This document shows positions 12,354 to 22,478 of a stretch of DNA of 64,000 nucleotides, piece by piece (the first letter of the stretch is position 1; every line of letters starts with the position of its first letter). The notes under the pieces are model-generated. The model saw nothing but the letters and a program-made list of their open reading frames with translations, was not told the DNA's origin and made no database searches. This DNA comes from Micromussa lordhowensis (taxonomy: Eukaryota; Cnidaria; Anthozoa; Scleractinia; Lobophylliidae), in NCBI GenBank assembly GCA_964020085.1, contig OZ026608.1, forward strand, positions 17,856,479 through 17,920,478. The letters are read 5' to 3'. The position numbers and the translations under genes are program-made.

Positions 12354-15300
12354 TGCATACGGCTTTGCGTATAGAAGGAAACATGTTAGATAAGAATTGA
12401 CTTCAGGCAGCTAAAGAGCTAGTGAAACTTAGTACATGGTGAAATTTTTAGCTCTTTGGGTGTAATATTCAAGAAGAAATTGTCTTTCAAAAACTGCAAA
12501 ATTTCTGGGTGGCAAAAGCGCTAATGAGCTCATACATTTTGAGTTTTTAAACCCGTGTTGCCCAAAAAGTATTCAATACATCAGGCTCATATTCACTGGC
12601 AGAGTTAATCGTACTATGAACTTTCAATATTCAGAACTGATTTCTTTGTAGCTCCATCAAAAACTGAATTGCTTATGTTAATGAGGCAAATATTGTAAAC
12701 AAGGATTCCCCTATACCGGTCAGTAGAAAAATTCCCTAAAATGCAAGTACTAAAATCGTGAGTGATTTGTCGTACCACAGGCTTCACTATTACAAAGGAA
12801 GGAGTGCAATTTACGCAGAGACTAGAGAAAGGGTTCCAGCTTGCCGATGCTCGTCGTATGGTACACACGCTGGCCGGAGTTCCACTTGATTTCCAGTATC
12901 GATCCACGGCAGTTGTCAAGGCGACCGCCACAGCTAACGTAAACGTCGTACCAGGTTTAACCAGTCTGCTACAGTTCCAGACACTAACCGGCACTGCAGA
13001 GATCACACCAAGGTAAGAACCCAGTCACCATTGTGTTACATACACTAGAGGATGAAGATGAAGAGTAAGGGGGAGTCAAAAAATTGGCAAAATTGGCAGA
13101 ACTGACATAAGTGGGGTTTTCAATTTCTGCTTCTCGTAGCTAATTCACTTTAGAATGCAAATGAATTTTTCTTTGTTTAGTTTTTAGAACTGCACAAGCA
13201 TCAATTTTGACTGGCTAAGTTGGGAAAAAAGAGTAAAATTCTCTGGCGGCGGTATCTTCATCCTTTTCATTTTAATGTTACTCTAATAATTTCTGTTTTA
13301 GCTTTGGCGCTCATGAACAGCAGCAAATTGGAATCCACACGCCATACCTGCGCATGGGACTACAGGTGAAAGCCGCTGCCCACGCTAACGCTGATCAGAA
13401 TTTTGGTATGACCTTCCAGGCTGGCAAGGAATACAGCATTAAATATAATCTTCCTCAGGAACAACGCGACATCCTTCGTATAAAGTAAGTTAAAGTCTAT
13501 TTAATTTATAATGGTAATTGAACTTCGGGTCGTGCAATTTGGCCTGAAATCATACGCGTGATTTCAAAATGGAACGCAGCGCGAGTTCGATTTGAAATCA
13601 CAAGTATGATTTCAGACCAAAATTGCAAGTTCAATTACCACTTTATTAGATCAATTGCTAAATCGCACAATTTAATAGCCTAAATACAAGAACAAGATTT
13701 TGGTTAGGACCAATATTTATTGAACCAAGTTGCCAAATTTGCCAAACAATGGCTTTTTTGTGTTTTATTTTCCTGCAATGTGATTGGTGAGTTTAAAAAA
13801 GCCTTAAACTCTGATTGGTTGTTTTGTTTTACTGTCCTATTCTCATTGGCTGAGAAAAAGATGTGATTTAGAGCAAAAGATAGTGCGATTTGTGAATAAA
13901 TCGCACCGCTGAGAACCAATCACATTACAAGGATAACCAGTGATTTCAAAGTGGATTTAATAAATAAGATAACACAGAGTACTCAAGCCAGTAGCTGATA
14001 ATAGGTTGAGGCCAGTGGGGTGGGACGTTGAAGAACGAGTAAGGCAAGGCTTCAGCATGGAGGCTGGTTTCGCCTTTACAAGAAATGAGAATACAAATGA
14101 TTATATGAATGATCATACTGACCAGCTCCCAGATAGCTTGATAGCTCAGTTGGTAGAGCACTGCACCCGTATCGCAGAGGTCATGGGTCCGAATCCCGTT
14201 CAGGCCTGAATATTTTTTTTTCAGGCTTTAATTTCACAACTGCTTAAGTTTTGTGCATAACAGCGATGATCAATCATGCCTTGATAAGCAATGAGAATGT
14301 CGTAAGTTCTTAAAATGCGTGTTATTTTCTAACATTCTTGAGAAAATAACTCACGACGGAGAATGTTAAGAATTCTGCCTGTAAATTATTTCCTGTCCAA
14401 CCCAATACGCCTCCTTTTAAAGACCTCAGCCAATTGCAGCTCAGTATATGGCTGGATAATTCGGTTATGATATGAATATATGTGAAGATGACGGGGCACT
14501 CTAGTTAAGTAAGAACCGTTTTATGCGTTATTTATCATTTCAATTCTTCCTATTTAACATCGAGACGGGCTTTGTTCCCTTAATGTAACAAATTCTCAGG
14601 CCTGTCCGACTAAACAAAACATATGTAAGTTAAAGTTCGGTCATGTGAAAAAGCAAAAGTATGGTTTTGGTGAAACATGTTTTTTTTCAGGTACGACACG
14701 CAGGCATTTGTTCATCAAAAGAATCCAGAGAACTGCGAGATAACTCGGCAACAGATTTCCATGGATTTTAAAACGCCCCACCTCAAAAAGGTAACACTGA
14801 AAAAAATTCAGAATGCCTAATTCGTTCCCAGGGTACGTTCCCTTCTCGCGTTTCAAGGGAAATTGGCCCTGGGGACCAGTTTGAATAACTACGAGATGGA
14901 TGTTGCTTATTCAGTACTAAACAGTTAAGAACAGAGGACAACTTTTCACTTCTCTTAACCAAGCCATTTTCTTCTAATTTATTTATTAAATTATGAAAAG
15001 ATACGCCCAGGAAAATACGTCTTCAGGAATAAAAAAGGTGTCATATTCATCTTTATTGACATTTGAAATCTCTGAAGCTGACATCTTTGAAATAAAAGCC
15101 GACGGAAAAGAGGGATCTTGGGAAATACTTAGTCCGCTCTCGGATCTAAGGTCTCGGTTCTTTCTTGATTATTGACTGGACTCAATTTGACAATACTTCA
15201 TTCCTTGAAAAATGTCAGTTCCCGCGCACAAGGCAATACAGCATTTTTAAAGGGAACCTCCACTCTTACAACAAGTTGGCTTTAAAATGTTTGAAGTAAT

Positions 15301-18300
15301 GACTATCTCAAATTTTACTGGACAATGTGAAAATAATATTCAAGAGTAACAAAAATCGAGTTCAGGCTATTGCCTATTTTCGCTTTTAAATTTCCCAAGC
15401 ACCGCCATGTTGGATTTTGTGACGTCATTTGGTTGCCGCTATTGTTAGGAAGCAGAGCATCTTTTGTGTGAAACAATTGGGCAACCATATGACGTCATGT
15501 GATCCAAGATGGCGGCGCGCAGGAAACCCAAAAGCAAATATAGGTGATAGGCAAACCCTGTTTTGCTGACACTGATTCTTCATTGCTGGACGGTCAACCG
15601 AAATTTGACATAAGACAGTGTTTCCTACAAGTTAACATCCTTTTGCTTTAAGAGTGGAGGTTTCCTTTAAACGTTGCTGTTCGTCCTTAACAATTTGCCT
15701 GCCAGCTTGCTTTTTACATGTAATTTTGTGTTCCACGATTCTTTTAGCCAGTTATTTTCATCAGCAAGCGTTTCATAATTTTGATCATCATGTTCTGAAA
15801 ACAGACCAGGTTAAGATTATTTCTACTAAAGGACAGACATTAATTTTTTGAGGGGCGGAGGGGGAGGGGAGTTGGGCAATTTCTAAAAACAATTCTTGCA
15901 GAGAAAAAACTGCTGAAAAAGAAATAGAGCAAGGGAAGCCATGGGGAAATAAATTGAGTAAGTGCTTTATACTATGCAGTTCCTTTTTTTTTGATTGAAA
16001 AAAAAATCATGCACATCCAGAAGGTGAGATAAAAATTTCACGTCCCAGAAAATTACCCACCTTCCCGTTCCTAAGTATGAAACCTATCTATCTATGTATT
16101 GTACCGTTTTTATCTGGTGTATCTGGTGTTTGATCACTTCAGATTCAAAAAACATGTAAAGGAAAGAACTTTTTTGGAGTCCAGTTCTGCGTAGAAGGAC
16201 AAGTCCCAGGCCTCCCCGCACTAAGGCTTGAGCAAGTCCCAGCCTTCCCAACAATTGCGTTGACGGAGCTGTGCGTTACCATGGTTCCCGCCGCAGACAA
16301 ACCAGCCGCTATACACTGGACACACCACGTCACAAAAGTTACCGATGGTGAGATATTAAACATAACTGAAGCTTTATTCTATGTCATACAGTAAAAACCA
16401 GCGTGTAAGAGCCTACAGTTTTTGGAGTCTATCGAATGGAAAATAGGTTCTTGTATTTTGGGGTACTTATTGGCTATTTAGGCTGAGGTTCTTGATTAGC
16501 TTCCTAATTTATATCAAGGAGATGTAGTTGTTGATCACCAGAAAAATAAATAAATTTGGGGTGGTCCTGGAACATGCAGTCGAAGCTCCGGTTGCGACCA
16601 CTCCTCGTAAGGGACCATCTCTCCTCAGCGACCAGTTTTCCAAAATACCAAAAGGTTCCGAGTCAAATCACCGTTGGAACCTCGTGTAAGCGACTACCTC
16701 TCGTAAGCGACCGCGACCAGTTTCAGAGCAAACAGTTTGAAATTTTCTTTTGTGTTTAACCTCCCTTAAGCGACCGCTTGACAGATTACTGTAAAGAGAA
16801 AATTGTATAATAAAGTGTTGTAACATTATTGTATTAATAAAACCATATGAGACCCTTACGCCTGGCTATGCCATGCTGATGAGTCCTAAACAGGACGAAA
16901 CAGCTGTCCATGGCTGCCACTCTACGGGTACCGTGCTGTGCGTATGCGTGAAGGTTAGGCCAGACCGTGGAGATGTGTAGTGTGACCATTGCATTCAGAT
17001 GGTTTTATTATTGTATTCCTGGATAGTACAAGAGACGGAATTTTTCAAAGGGAAGGTTTTTTTTTCCCGAAATTGACTTTTCATATGAATAAAGCAATTA
17101 AAACATGGGGTAAGTCTCTACAGTTACCATATGCTAATGAGGCAAAATTTTGACCCAATATGGTCTAAGCTCTCGTAAGCGACCACCTAGGCTTGATATT
17201 TTGGGTAGTCGCGTACGGGAGGTTCCAATGTAGTGTATTTTTTTTTACAACTGTATTATGTATTTTCTTGTAATATAAATGTGCAATCTTAAAGTCACAA
17301 TCTGTTAAAACGTTTATCATAATTAAACTGTAACACGCATATAAGAACCTGCTTAATTTTGCTTAGCTAAACAGGTTCTTACATTTTTGGGTTTTTGCTT
17401 TAATTTCTGCCAGTAGGTTCTTACACGGGGATTTTTACTGTACGTTAAAAGCGACGAAATGATGTCAGTGACTCTTTAATGTTTTGTGCTTCATTTACGC
17501 CGTCACAGAGATTCAAGTCCTCGGCCTAATCGACGCTTCCTCGGCAACACAAATTCGCCAAATCCCGTACACGATGACTTACAACAGGGCAAACCAGCAA
17601 CTGGTGATCCAAGCCCATGGTACGAAAGCACCAGGATGCGAAAACTGCATGCTGACATGCACTGTCAACCGCCAGGGAATGAAACTGCAGTTTGGAAGAG
17701 GGAAACTTCAGTACGAGGTTTCCGCAAGTGGCCAAATTCAAAACCAGGGCAAGACTTTGCGACTGCAGTTTGATTGGACAGAGGTAGCAACTGTCACTAA
17801 AACTTGATGCCTTATGCAATTCCATAGGCGTGGATGGGCAAGAATTAAAGTGCCCATAACCCCAAATTCTTTTTTGGCTAAGATAAACTTAGACACGCAC
17901 ACAAAAAGAATTTGCCAAATTTCTCACTTTGTGACTTTTTAAGGGCTTTCAAAATTAACAGAAAGTAGTTGAAATTTGATATCTTTTGTGTTTTGACCGA
18001 GCTGGTGAGGGGTCTGGGTATCTCCCTGGGTTGACGTCACATATTCATTTACATAGCATTAACTCTTTATAAACATGCATGCAAAACAGTCTGTGACGTC
18101 AACCCAGTAATAGACCCAGGCTCCTCGCCAGCTCGGTCATGTATCAAATTTCAGCTACTTTATGTTAATTTTTAAAGCCCTTAAAAATATCACAAACCGA
18201 AAATTTTGGCAAATTCTTTCTGTGTGTTTGTCTAAGTTTCATCTTAGCCAAAAAAAAATTCTGGGGTTATAGGCACTTTAAAGGGAGATTTAAATATATA

Positions 18301-21300
18301 GATCTAGCCAAGCCTAAAAGCGGAGCTCCCATAAAATACTAAGCATTTACTTTTGACATAATAACCTTTAAAAGAAATTCACCAATAAGCATTTCACCAG
18401 ACCCAATGAGTTGAAAAAACAAAACGAGGAAATCTACATAAACACAATTAACATATGCAAGTCACCACGTGCGAGTGTTAATTGAAAATTCTGTTCGTTT
18501 TTAAAGCATAAAATTCTCAACGTAACATGGCCGAATGAAAGGTTGGTTTTGTTAAAGAAAATTCCTTTAAGTCTGATTCATTCAGGATAAAGCCAAAAAA
18601 ATGCACCAAGAAGCCGAAAAGTTCAAAAATGTCAAAGACTTGCGATATTCAAGTTAAGGACAATCGTGCCTTAATTAGAGTTGAGAACGCAGAGAGAATA
18701 AGAATTAGTCAAATTTCGATTCGTTATGCTAAAAGACTAAGCTCAAAAGCTCAAAAGTTTTTTTTTCTAATAATCTGTAGGTGCCTGAGGACTGGAGAAA
18801 ATTTTGCTACAACTGGGAGCCACAGGTCTGGTATTTCCTTCAGCAGTTTGCTTGGGTCAGGCGAGCAGAACAATACACCAAGCAAGTGGCAGTGGAATTT
18901 GCTCTCACCTCAGCCATAACAGCCGACATGCGAGTGAAAACCCCGGATGCAATGGCTGAGAGAACTGACCTTGCTCTACCCTTGAGAATCGAGCATTTCC
19001 CTTCATGCCTACAGGAAATCAAAAACTCCATCTATGGTAAGACTATTGCTTGTATAGTTGTTGCAAAGTCCTGTAGTAACTGTAATAACTTCTGAGACGT
19101 AAAAAGGAGAATTGGTACTATTAGCCTGTTTTATGAAAGAAATATAGTTGGGAACTTCACATATTTGATAAGTGAAGATTGATTGGTTTAAAACCGTGTT
19201 TCTGCTAAACAATTAGATTATGAGCTCGAGATTTCTATCGTGTGACAGTTGACAAGAGCGCAACCCAAGTCACCTATTACGCATAGAAATCGAGAGGGAA
19301 TAATGTAATTGTTTTTGTATGAATCTACTAGTCGTTCAAAACTTATATCTAAATCCTCTTCAGACATTTCGAAAACGCCAAGAAGCGTCCGTCATTTTGT
19401 TAACAAGGGCAGACTGCTATGCTACTAGCTTTCCATCACAGAATAGATAGTGAGTAGCGTAGCCAATCAGAGAACGGCATTCGTGATAGAACGCTAGAAG
19501 ATTTATACTAAAACTCGATAGAAACACGGTACATGTTTCCTACTTCTTAATCAATACAAAATGTTTTGGAAATGTGTCAAAAACTGTCTTGCGTGTTTGA
19601 TATATCTTCTCAGTCGAAACTAAACTAAGGAGAAAACGGAGAAATAAAATCGTCAAAATCTATGCTAATAGGCCATTTTCGAATTGCGTCAAGAGCAAGC
19701 CTTTGTGCCATCCTTTCATATGAAAATCAGATTTCATTTACATGAAAATTAAACTCATTTTCATATGAATGGTTGTTCACCAGCCTCGCTTTGATAGAGA
19801 GGCTTAAGGCAACTCGGAAATGGACTATTACCATCAGATATCCAAACACCGTCACAGTCTTTATTTTCTTTGTTTAAACTTGATGAATTATTAATGAATT
19901 TGTGATGATTATTTAAAACTCCTCATGGTTACGCTTGTCGTTTGCAGCCCAGTGTGAGGTACAGGATCAAACCGTGAAGGTCTTTGATAACTTACGGTAC
20001 AAGCACAACATCAAGGGTGGTGGCTGCCCTTACGTTTTGGTTCAGGATCACAGGGCAGACAAAAAGTGTAGAATCCAGGTAAGACTGCTATTGTTTGAGA
20101 TCAAGTAACTCAGGGGCTCTTCGTTTGCACCCAGATGGAGTCACACCACAAGTCTACCAATGAATTTGCTTCGAATACATCTTCCTGCCTTTCATCTACA
20201 CCCTATTACTAAGGTTGCAGATGAAAACCTTCTTCAGACTTTTAAGTTTGTGGATGAAACCCTAGTGTAAGACCACTCAAATGAAAGCTATTGAGCAGTA
20301 CTTTCAGGTGGTACTGTTGATTGTGCTGTACAATAGGGTTCTAACTTTTAAGTTTGTGGATGAAACCCTAGTGTGTGACTATTCAAATAAAAGCTATTGA
20401 GCAGTACTTTCATGTGGTACTGTTAATTATGCTGTACAATGTGGTTCTAACTTAAGTATTTGGATGAAACCTAAGTATATGACCATTAAAGTGAAAATTT
20501 TTGAGCATTATCAATTGATATTGTAAAAGCGAATTTGGTTTTGGGCGTTGTTAAGAGAGAAACAATTTTTTTTTTACATGTTTCTCCACTAGCTTACTGT
20601 GACGATCGACAAACAAGGCCAGAAAACTGTTGCGGCGAAAATCCTACAACCATTCCAAGAGTCCGTCGTGATCAAACCAGACCAAACCATTTTGATTGAT
20701 GGACACCAAGTGGATTGCTCTCAAAAGGCATGTCAATCAAAATACGGCGAAGCCACCGTCGCTAAAGTACAGAATTGTGACGGAAAGACTCAGATTCAGA
20801 TTTCGACCAAGGTGAGAATTTCTCTTGCTTATTGCTTTCCCCTAGTTAGCTAATGTTTTCTTTCTCGTTTGAAAGAGCAGTTTTCAACTGGCGAGTGTCG
20901 TAAAACCGAAACCAAATCTAACACAATGGCCAGTCACAGAAAAATTAAACAACACAGAGAACCAATCAAAGCTCGACGCCAATATACGTCATCGGCGCTG
21001 AGCGCGAGAAAACGCATGCAGCCAAGACGCGATTGGTTTTGATTTATTTGCTTCTGATTGGTTAAGTAAGAGATGCGAGTTTTTCAAGCCAATCAGGGAG
21101 CACAGAAATTAAGGCTTAATTATCAGCCGGTGCTTGCTGTTGTAAAAAAAACACACACAAAAATGAAGCTGTTAAGGTAATTGACTCGAGAGAGCGCCGG
21201 AAATCAAGCACAGCAGAAATGAAACCAAGCACATTTCCAAGTCAATTTCGCCACTTATTTGAAACACACTGTAATCTGTTTCTGTTGTATTAACTGAGAA

Positions 21301-21828
21301 ACCACACAGATACCCTCTGCATGTGCATTGAGAATCTTACCCGAAACATAGGAGGGTTTGCGACGTCTAATAGTGCAGTTTTAAGTAGCAGAATATATTT
21401 TTTGCTGTTAGCCAGGAAACGTTAACGGAATTCTAACTAAATGCTATCTGCAAAGATTTCCGCATGTTACGTGCTTAGAGGTGTACAAATCCAAAAGTAA
21501 ATATCTTAGCTTGTTTTTTTTTCCGGTAATGTAAACCCTAATGCTCGTTAAACGTTATGCTCTTATCGATTGTATGTCTTGCTAACGCTTTTCAAAGTCT
21601 TCTTTCTTCAGACATTTTGACCCTGCGCTAAATTTTCTTTTTCAGTTGGGCTTGTACGCTGCAATCGAAGGTCAGCGGATCCGAGTGTTTGCCTCGCCTA
21701 TTCTGCGCAGCCGTGTACGCGGGTTGTGTGGTGACGCTAATGGAGAACAGTGGCATGAGTTCAAAGATCCACAAGACCAAGTCCAGGAACTGAGTAAATT
21801 CATTCAGTCTTGGCAGCAAAAATGTTAA
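955..21828 (+). CDS. Vg: vitellogenin (egg-yolk lipoprotein), 3' portion, 21 coding exons
   Basis: Exons, all phase-consistent: 955-1115, 1910-1953, 2190-2290, 2994-3157, 4520-4688, 5720-5869, 6448-6645, 7141-7376, 7752-7843, 8741-8865, 9655-9906, 11104-11245, 12781-13012, 13302-13484, 14691-14790, 16143-16347, 17509-17783, 18781-19036, 19948-20078, 20593-20811, 21646-21828 (TAA). They encode 1205 residues. Exons 1-10 are the helical part of the lipid-transfer (Vitellogenin_N) module, with a motif such as LGNAASTEARKQLQEIL. Exons 11-18 are the beta-sheet lipid-binding region. Exons 19-21 form a C-terminal von Willebrand type D domain with GLCGDANGE and many cysteines. The family carries lipid into oocytes. 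The N-terminus and signal peptide are missing because the gene starts left of the window; I found no earlier exon in 1-954. Exon 11 carries a furin-like RHKR followed by an acidic/serine stretch. Apolipophorin-type relatives share the fold, but the length and vWD end favour vitellogenin. Confidence 0.94.
1430..1690 (+). repeat. interspersed repeat family B, copy 1
   Basis: It contains the block tgacaggagataatgtgttg and a 'tttccgacga' block, with a G-rich start (gtcccggggaggg). Related copies lie at 49558-49765 and 54400-54565. It sits in a vitellogenin intron. Confidence 0.6.
2004..2025 (+). repeat. (TAA)n microsatellite
   Basis: About seven tandem taa units in an intron of the vitellogenin gene. 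Confidence 0.85.
2715..2950. mobile_element. foldback (palindromic) MITE-like element
   Basis: Imperfect inverted arms at about 2718-2775 and 2885-2947 share the core ggaaaaaagatggcg, reverse-complemented at 2932-2946. There is no ORF of note. It lies in a vitellogenin intron. Confidence 0.55.
4178..4393. mobile_element. foldback element
   Basis: Arms at about 4178-4265 and 4311-4393 pair through gtcaaaatgtggt and accacattttgac, and outward through tttgtttctttgtta and taataaagaaacaaa. It is a non-coding inverted repeat inside the intron between vitellogenin exons 4 and 5. Confidence 0.65.
5035..5676. mobile_element. large palindromic element with TTAA-type ends
   Basis: The ends are TTAAGGTGGC at 5035 and the reverse complement of TTAAGGAGGC near 5676. 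Inside, about 180-nt arms (5163-5340 and 5341-5521) pair along most of their length, with a second GGTGGC/TTAA pair at the centre (5317-5350). It is non-coding and intronic. Confidence 0.6.
7633..7659 (+). repeat. hexanucleotide microsatellite (tagtca)n
   Basis: About four and a half tandem tagtca units in a vitellogenin intron. Confidence 0.85.
8190..8547 (-). mobile_element. tRNA-derived SINE (family 1), reverse orientation
   Basis: Read on the minus strand, the head at about 8475-8545 has an A-box-like TAGCTCGGTCGGTAGAG and a B-box GGTTCAAACCC. A tRNA-unrelated body ends near a tatt/cata repeat at 8185-8205. A shortened forward copy of the same family lies at 58060-58320. Confidence 0.75.
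9340..9632 (-). repeat. minisatellite array, ~106-bp monomer, reverse orientation
   Basis: Successive gtttcatccacaga-like blocks at about 9495 and 9602, and a diverged one near 9336, mark tandem monomers. The monomer is the reverse complement of the unit at 20228-20520. It lies in the intron before vitellogenin exon 11. Confidence 0.75.
10053..10255. mobile_element. foldback element with near-perfect arms
   Basis: Arms at 10053-10138 and 10168-10255 pair almost continuously, for example gacaatgttatgacgaaa against its complement. The short loop holds two ggatcca motifs. It is non-coding and intronic. Confidence 0.75.
11330..11505 (+). repeat. interspersed repeat family C, copy 1
   Basis: A block containing cttgaaaagttcagcctaaa and tttggcgtttttctatctta occurs here and in reverse complement at 25275-25460. 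A partial forward copy lies at 23164-23260. Confidence 0.7.
11510..11716 (+). pseudogene. C-terminal remnant of a Penelope-like retroelement ORF
   Basis: The open frame ends in a peptide containing FITNYFQRLTLESWY, LEQTPLNRYQQLPAPYKRLI and a stop at 11716. I recognise this tail as the end of GIY-YIG/RT (Penelope-like) ORFs common in cnidarian genomes; that is recall, not a search. Nothing of the RT or endonuclease core is present. It is a 5'-truncated insertion in a vitellogenin intron, followed by non-coding tail sequence to about 12070. Confidence 0.5.
12085..12300. repeat. repeat family D relative (aaccaatca / gcgcgggaaaa type)
   Basis: It shares agccaatcag, gcgcgggaaaa and ttctgattggt blocks with 20877-21110, 58552-58806 and the shorter 31157-31301. 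It is non-coding. Confidence 0.45.
12410..12740. repeat. interspersed repeat family E, copy 1
   Basis: The blocks agctctttgggtgtaatatt and gttaatgaggcaaatatt recur in reverse complement at 57000-57230. It lies just upstream of vitellogenin exon 13. Confidence 0.65.
13508..13646. mobile_element. foldback element (~139 bp)
   Basis: Inverted arms pair ataatggtaattgaactt (13508-13525) with aagttcaattaccactttat, and further inward tgaaatcatac with gtatgatttca. It is intronic. Confidence 0.7.
14128..14290 (+). mobile_element. tRNA-derived SINE (family 2)
   Basis: The head shows A-box-like TAGCTCAGTTGGTAGAGCA and a B-box-like GGTCCGAATCCC, followed by aggcctgaat, a T-run, caggcttt and a gcgatgatcaat tail typical of anthozoan SINEs. 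The anticodon arm is degenerate, so this is not a functional tRNA gene. Confidence 0.75.
15245..15670. mobile_element. foldback element (~426 bp)
   Basis: Terminal inverted repeats run aaagggaacctccactctta (from 15249) and taagagtggaggtttccttt (to 15669). An inner pair, tgacgtcat with flanking gccat motifs, lies at 15405-15515. It is non-coding and intronic. Confidence 0.7.
15826..16075. repeat. repeat family I fragment
   Basis: It shares ggacagacattaattttttg, a G-rich run and gttgggcaattt with 36537-36929 and 51815-51990. Here it abuts vitellogenin exon 16. Confidence 0.5.
16836..17006 (+). mobile_element. small retrozyme-like insertion carrying a hammerhead ribozyme
   Basis: 171 bp lie between two perfect 11-bp direct repeats, attattgtatt at 16825-16835 and 17007-17017, as expected of a target-site duplication. 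An 11-bp inverted pair (aataaaaccat at 16836 and atggttttatt at 16999) overlaps the ends. There is no ORF. The only recognisable content is the hammerhead motif. Small non-coding hammerhead retroelements of this size class are known in metazoans; assignment to that class is inference. Confidence 0.65.
16863..16919 (+). ncRNA. type I hammerhead self-cleaving ribozyme
   Basis: The conserved core is complete: CUGAUGA at 16876-16882, GAAA at 16897-16900 and a GUC cleavage triplet at 16906-16908. Stem II is GUCC/GGAC (16883-16886 with 16893-16896) with loop UAAACA. Stem III is two pairs, A16900-U16907 and C16901-G16906, closed by AGCU. Stem I is GCCATG (16870-16875) with CATGGC (16909-16914), extended past an internal loop by UGGC (16863-16866) with GCCA (16916-16919). 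Predicted cleavage is after C16908. The open end in stem I makes it type I. The short stem III is typical of ribozymes found in small retroelements and Penelope-like elements. Confidence 0.9.
17847..18281. mobile_element. long palindromic foldback element (~435 bp)
   Basis: The two halves pair from the ends (aaagtgcccataaccccaaa at 17847 and its complement ending 18281) through gccaaatt, gggcttt, gaccgagctgg and gggttgacgtcac to a short central spacer near 18060-18080. It is non-coding and lies between vitellogenin exons 17 and 18. Confidence 0.75.
19555..19890 (-). repeat. interspersed repeat family A, copy 2 (interrupted)
   Basis: The reverse-oriented halves at 19555-19668 and about 19835-19890 match family A. 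They are separated by the MITE at 19667-19828. Confidence 0.65.
19667..19828. mobile_element. MITE family G, copy 1
   Basis: The ends aataggccattttcgaatt and aactcggaaatggactatt are inverted repeats. Inner caaagcgag/ctcgcttt-type and ttcatatgaaa motifs also pair. A second, cleaner copy lies at 37220-37395. It is nested in repeat A. Confidence 0.7.
20228..20520 (+). repeat. minisatellite array, ~106-bp monomer, forward orientation
   Basis: Tandem monomers begin with tggatgaaac at 20251, 20357 and 20461 (periods 106 and 104). Each contains agctattgagcagtacttt and tggtactgtt blocks; the third is diverged. It lies in the intron before vitellogenin exon 20. Confidence 0.8.
20877..21110. repeat. 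repeat family D copy
   Basis: It contains cgaaaccaaa, aaccaatcaaagc, gcgcgagaaaacgc and gcttctgattggtt blocks shared with 58552-58806 and 12085-12300. It is non-coding and intronic. Confidence 0.5.
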
Positions 21829-21929
21829 AGGTAATTAAAATTACAATATTTAGAGAGGAGAGCCACATCAGCCTTAGCTGGTTTTCATACGAGTCCTTTA
21901 TCCTGGTCGAATTGAGATTTGTAAATGTT

Positions 21930-22070
21930 AGTTTTTGGAGAAAATGGCGAGAACCAACAACAAACTCAACCCACACAGCACGGGGCCAGAATCGAACCCA
22001 GGCCACATTGGTTGAAGGCGAGCCGGAGCGCTCTCACCACTAAGGGCTATGCTCTCTACTGATAATTTTT
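21930..22070 (-). mobile_element. tRNA-derived SINE (family 3), reverse orientation
   Basis: On the minus strand the sequence runs TTAGTGGTGAGAGCGCTC (A-box region), then GGGTTCGATTCTGG (B-box), then a tail of tgtgggttgagtttgttg. It sits in the 3'UTR intron of vitellogenin. Confidence 0.7.
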
Positions 22071-22409
22071 TCGTTTTATTTTAACAAAAAAAATGATACA
22101 AGGCAATGATTCACTCACTTATAGCTGCCTGAAAAAGCTAAGACCCGTAATAATGGAATGGTATATAATATAAAAATGCAAGTTTGCCTTTCTCAATCAA
22201 ATTCGTCTCAATCTACCTCAATTTTGACCAGCCTTATAATCATATCTTTGATGTTTTCTACATCACTTTAAGACTTTCCATAGAGTTTTCCTTCAGTAAG
22301 AACCCAGTTTGGACATTAACATTAATATCTAACTTAATCATGAATTAGCAGAAATAGTTAACTTGAGACACACGATATAGTGTTATAGACGCTATATAAA
22401 TAAACCGTT

Positions 22410-22478
22410 TATTATCATTATTATTATTATCATTATTATTATTATTATTATTATTATCATTATTATTATCATTATTAG
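22410..22478 (+). repeat. (ATT)n microsatellite with ATC variants
   Basis: About 22 tandem att/atc triplets. Confidence 0.9.

Larger units (their letters stand above)
16556..17235. repeat. repeat with taagcgacc motifs, host of ribozyme insertion
   Basis: Several cgtaagcgacc/ttaagcgaccg motifs occur at 16600-16780 and again at 17170-17215. This suggests one interspersed repeat, interrupted in part by the 171-bp ribozyme-bearing insertion at 16836-17006. Confidence 0.5.

Noticed and set aside
11792..12400. 202-codon plus-strand ORF
   Set aside because: It runs across the non-coding tail of a Penelope-like remnant and a family D repeat. It shows no domain and its composition is repeat-derived.
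14128..14206. tRNA gene
   Set aside because: A and B boxes are present, but the anticodon and acceptor stems do not pair, and a SINE tail follows.
18587..18640. Possible extra vitellogenin exon (DKAKKMHQEAEKFK frame after a good acceptor)
   Set aside because: The donor would be weak, and the flanking exons 17783/18781 join directly to give the conserved WTE-VPEDW sequence in phase.
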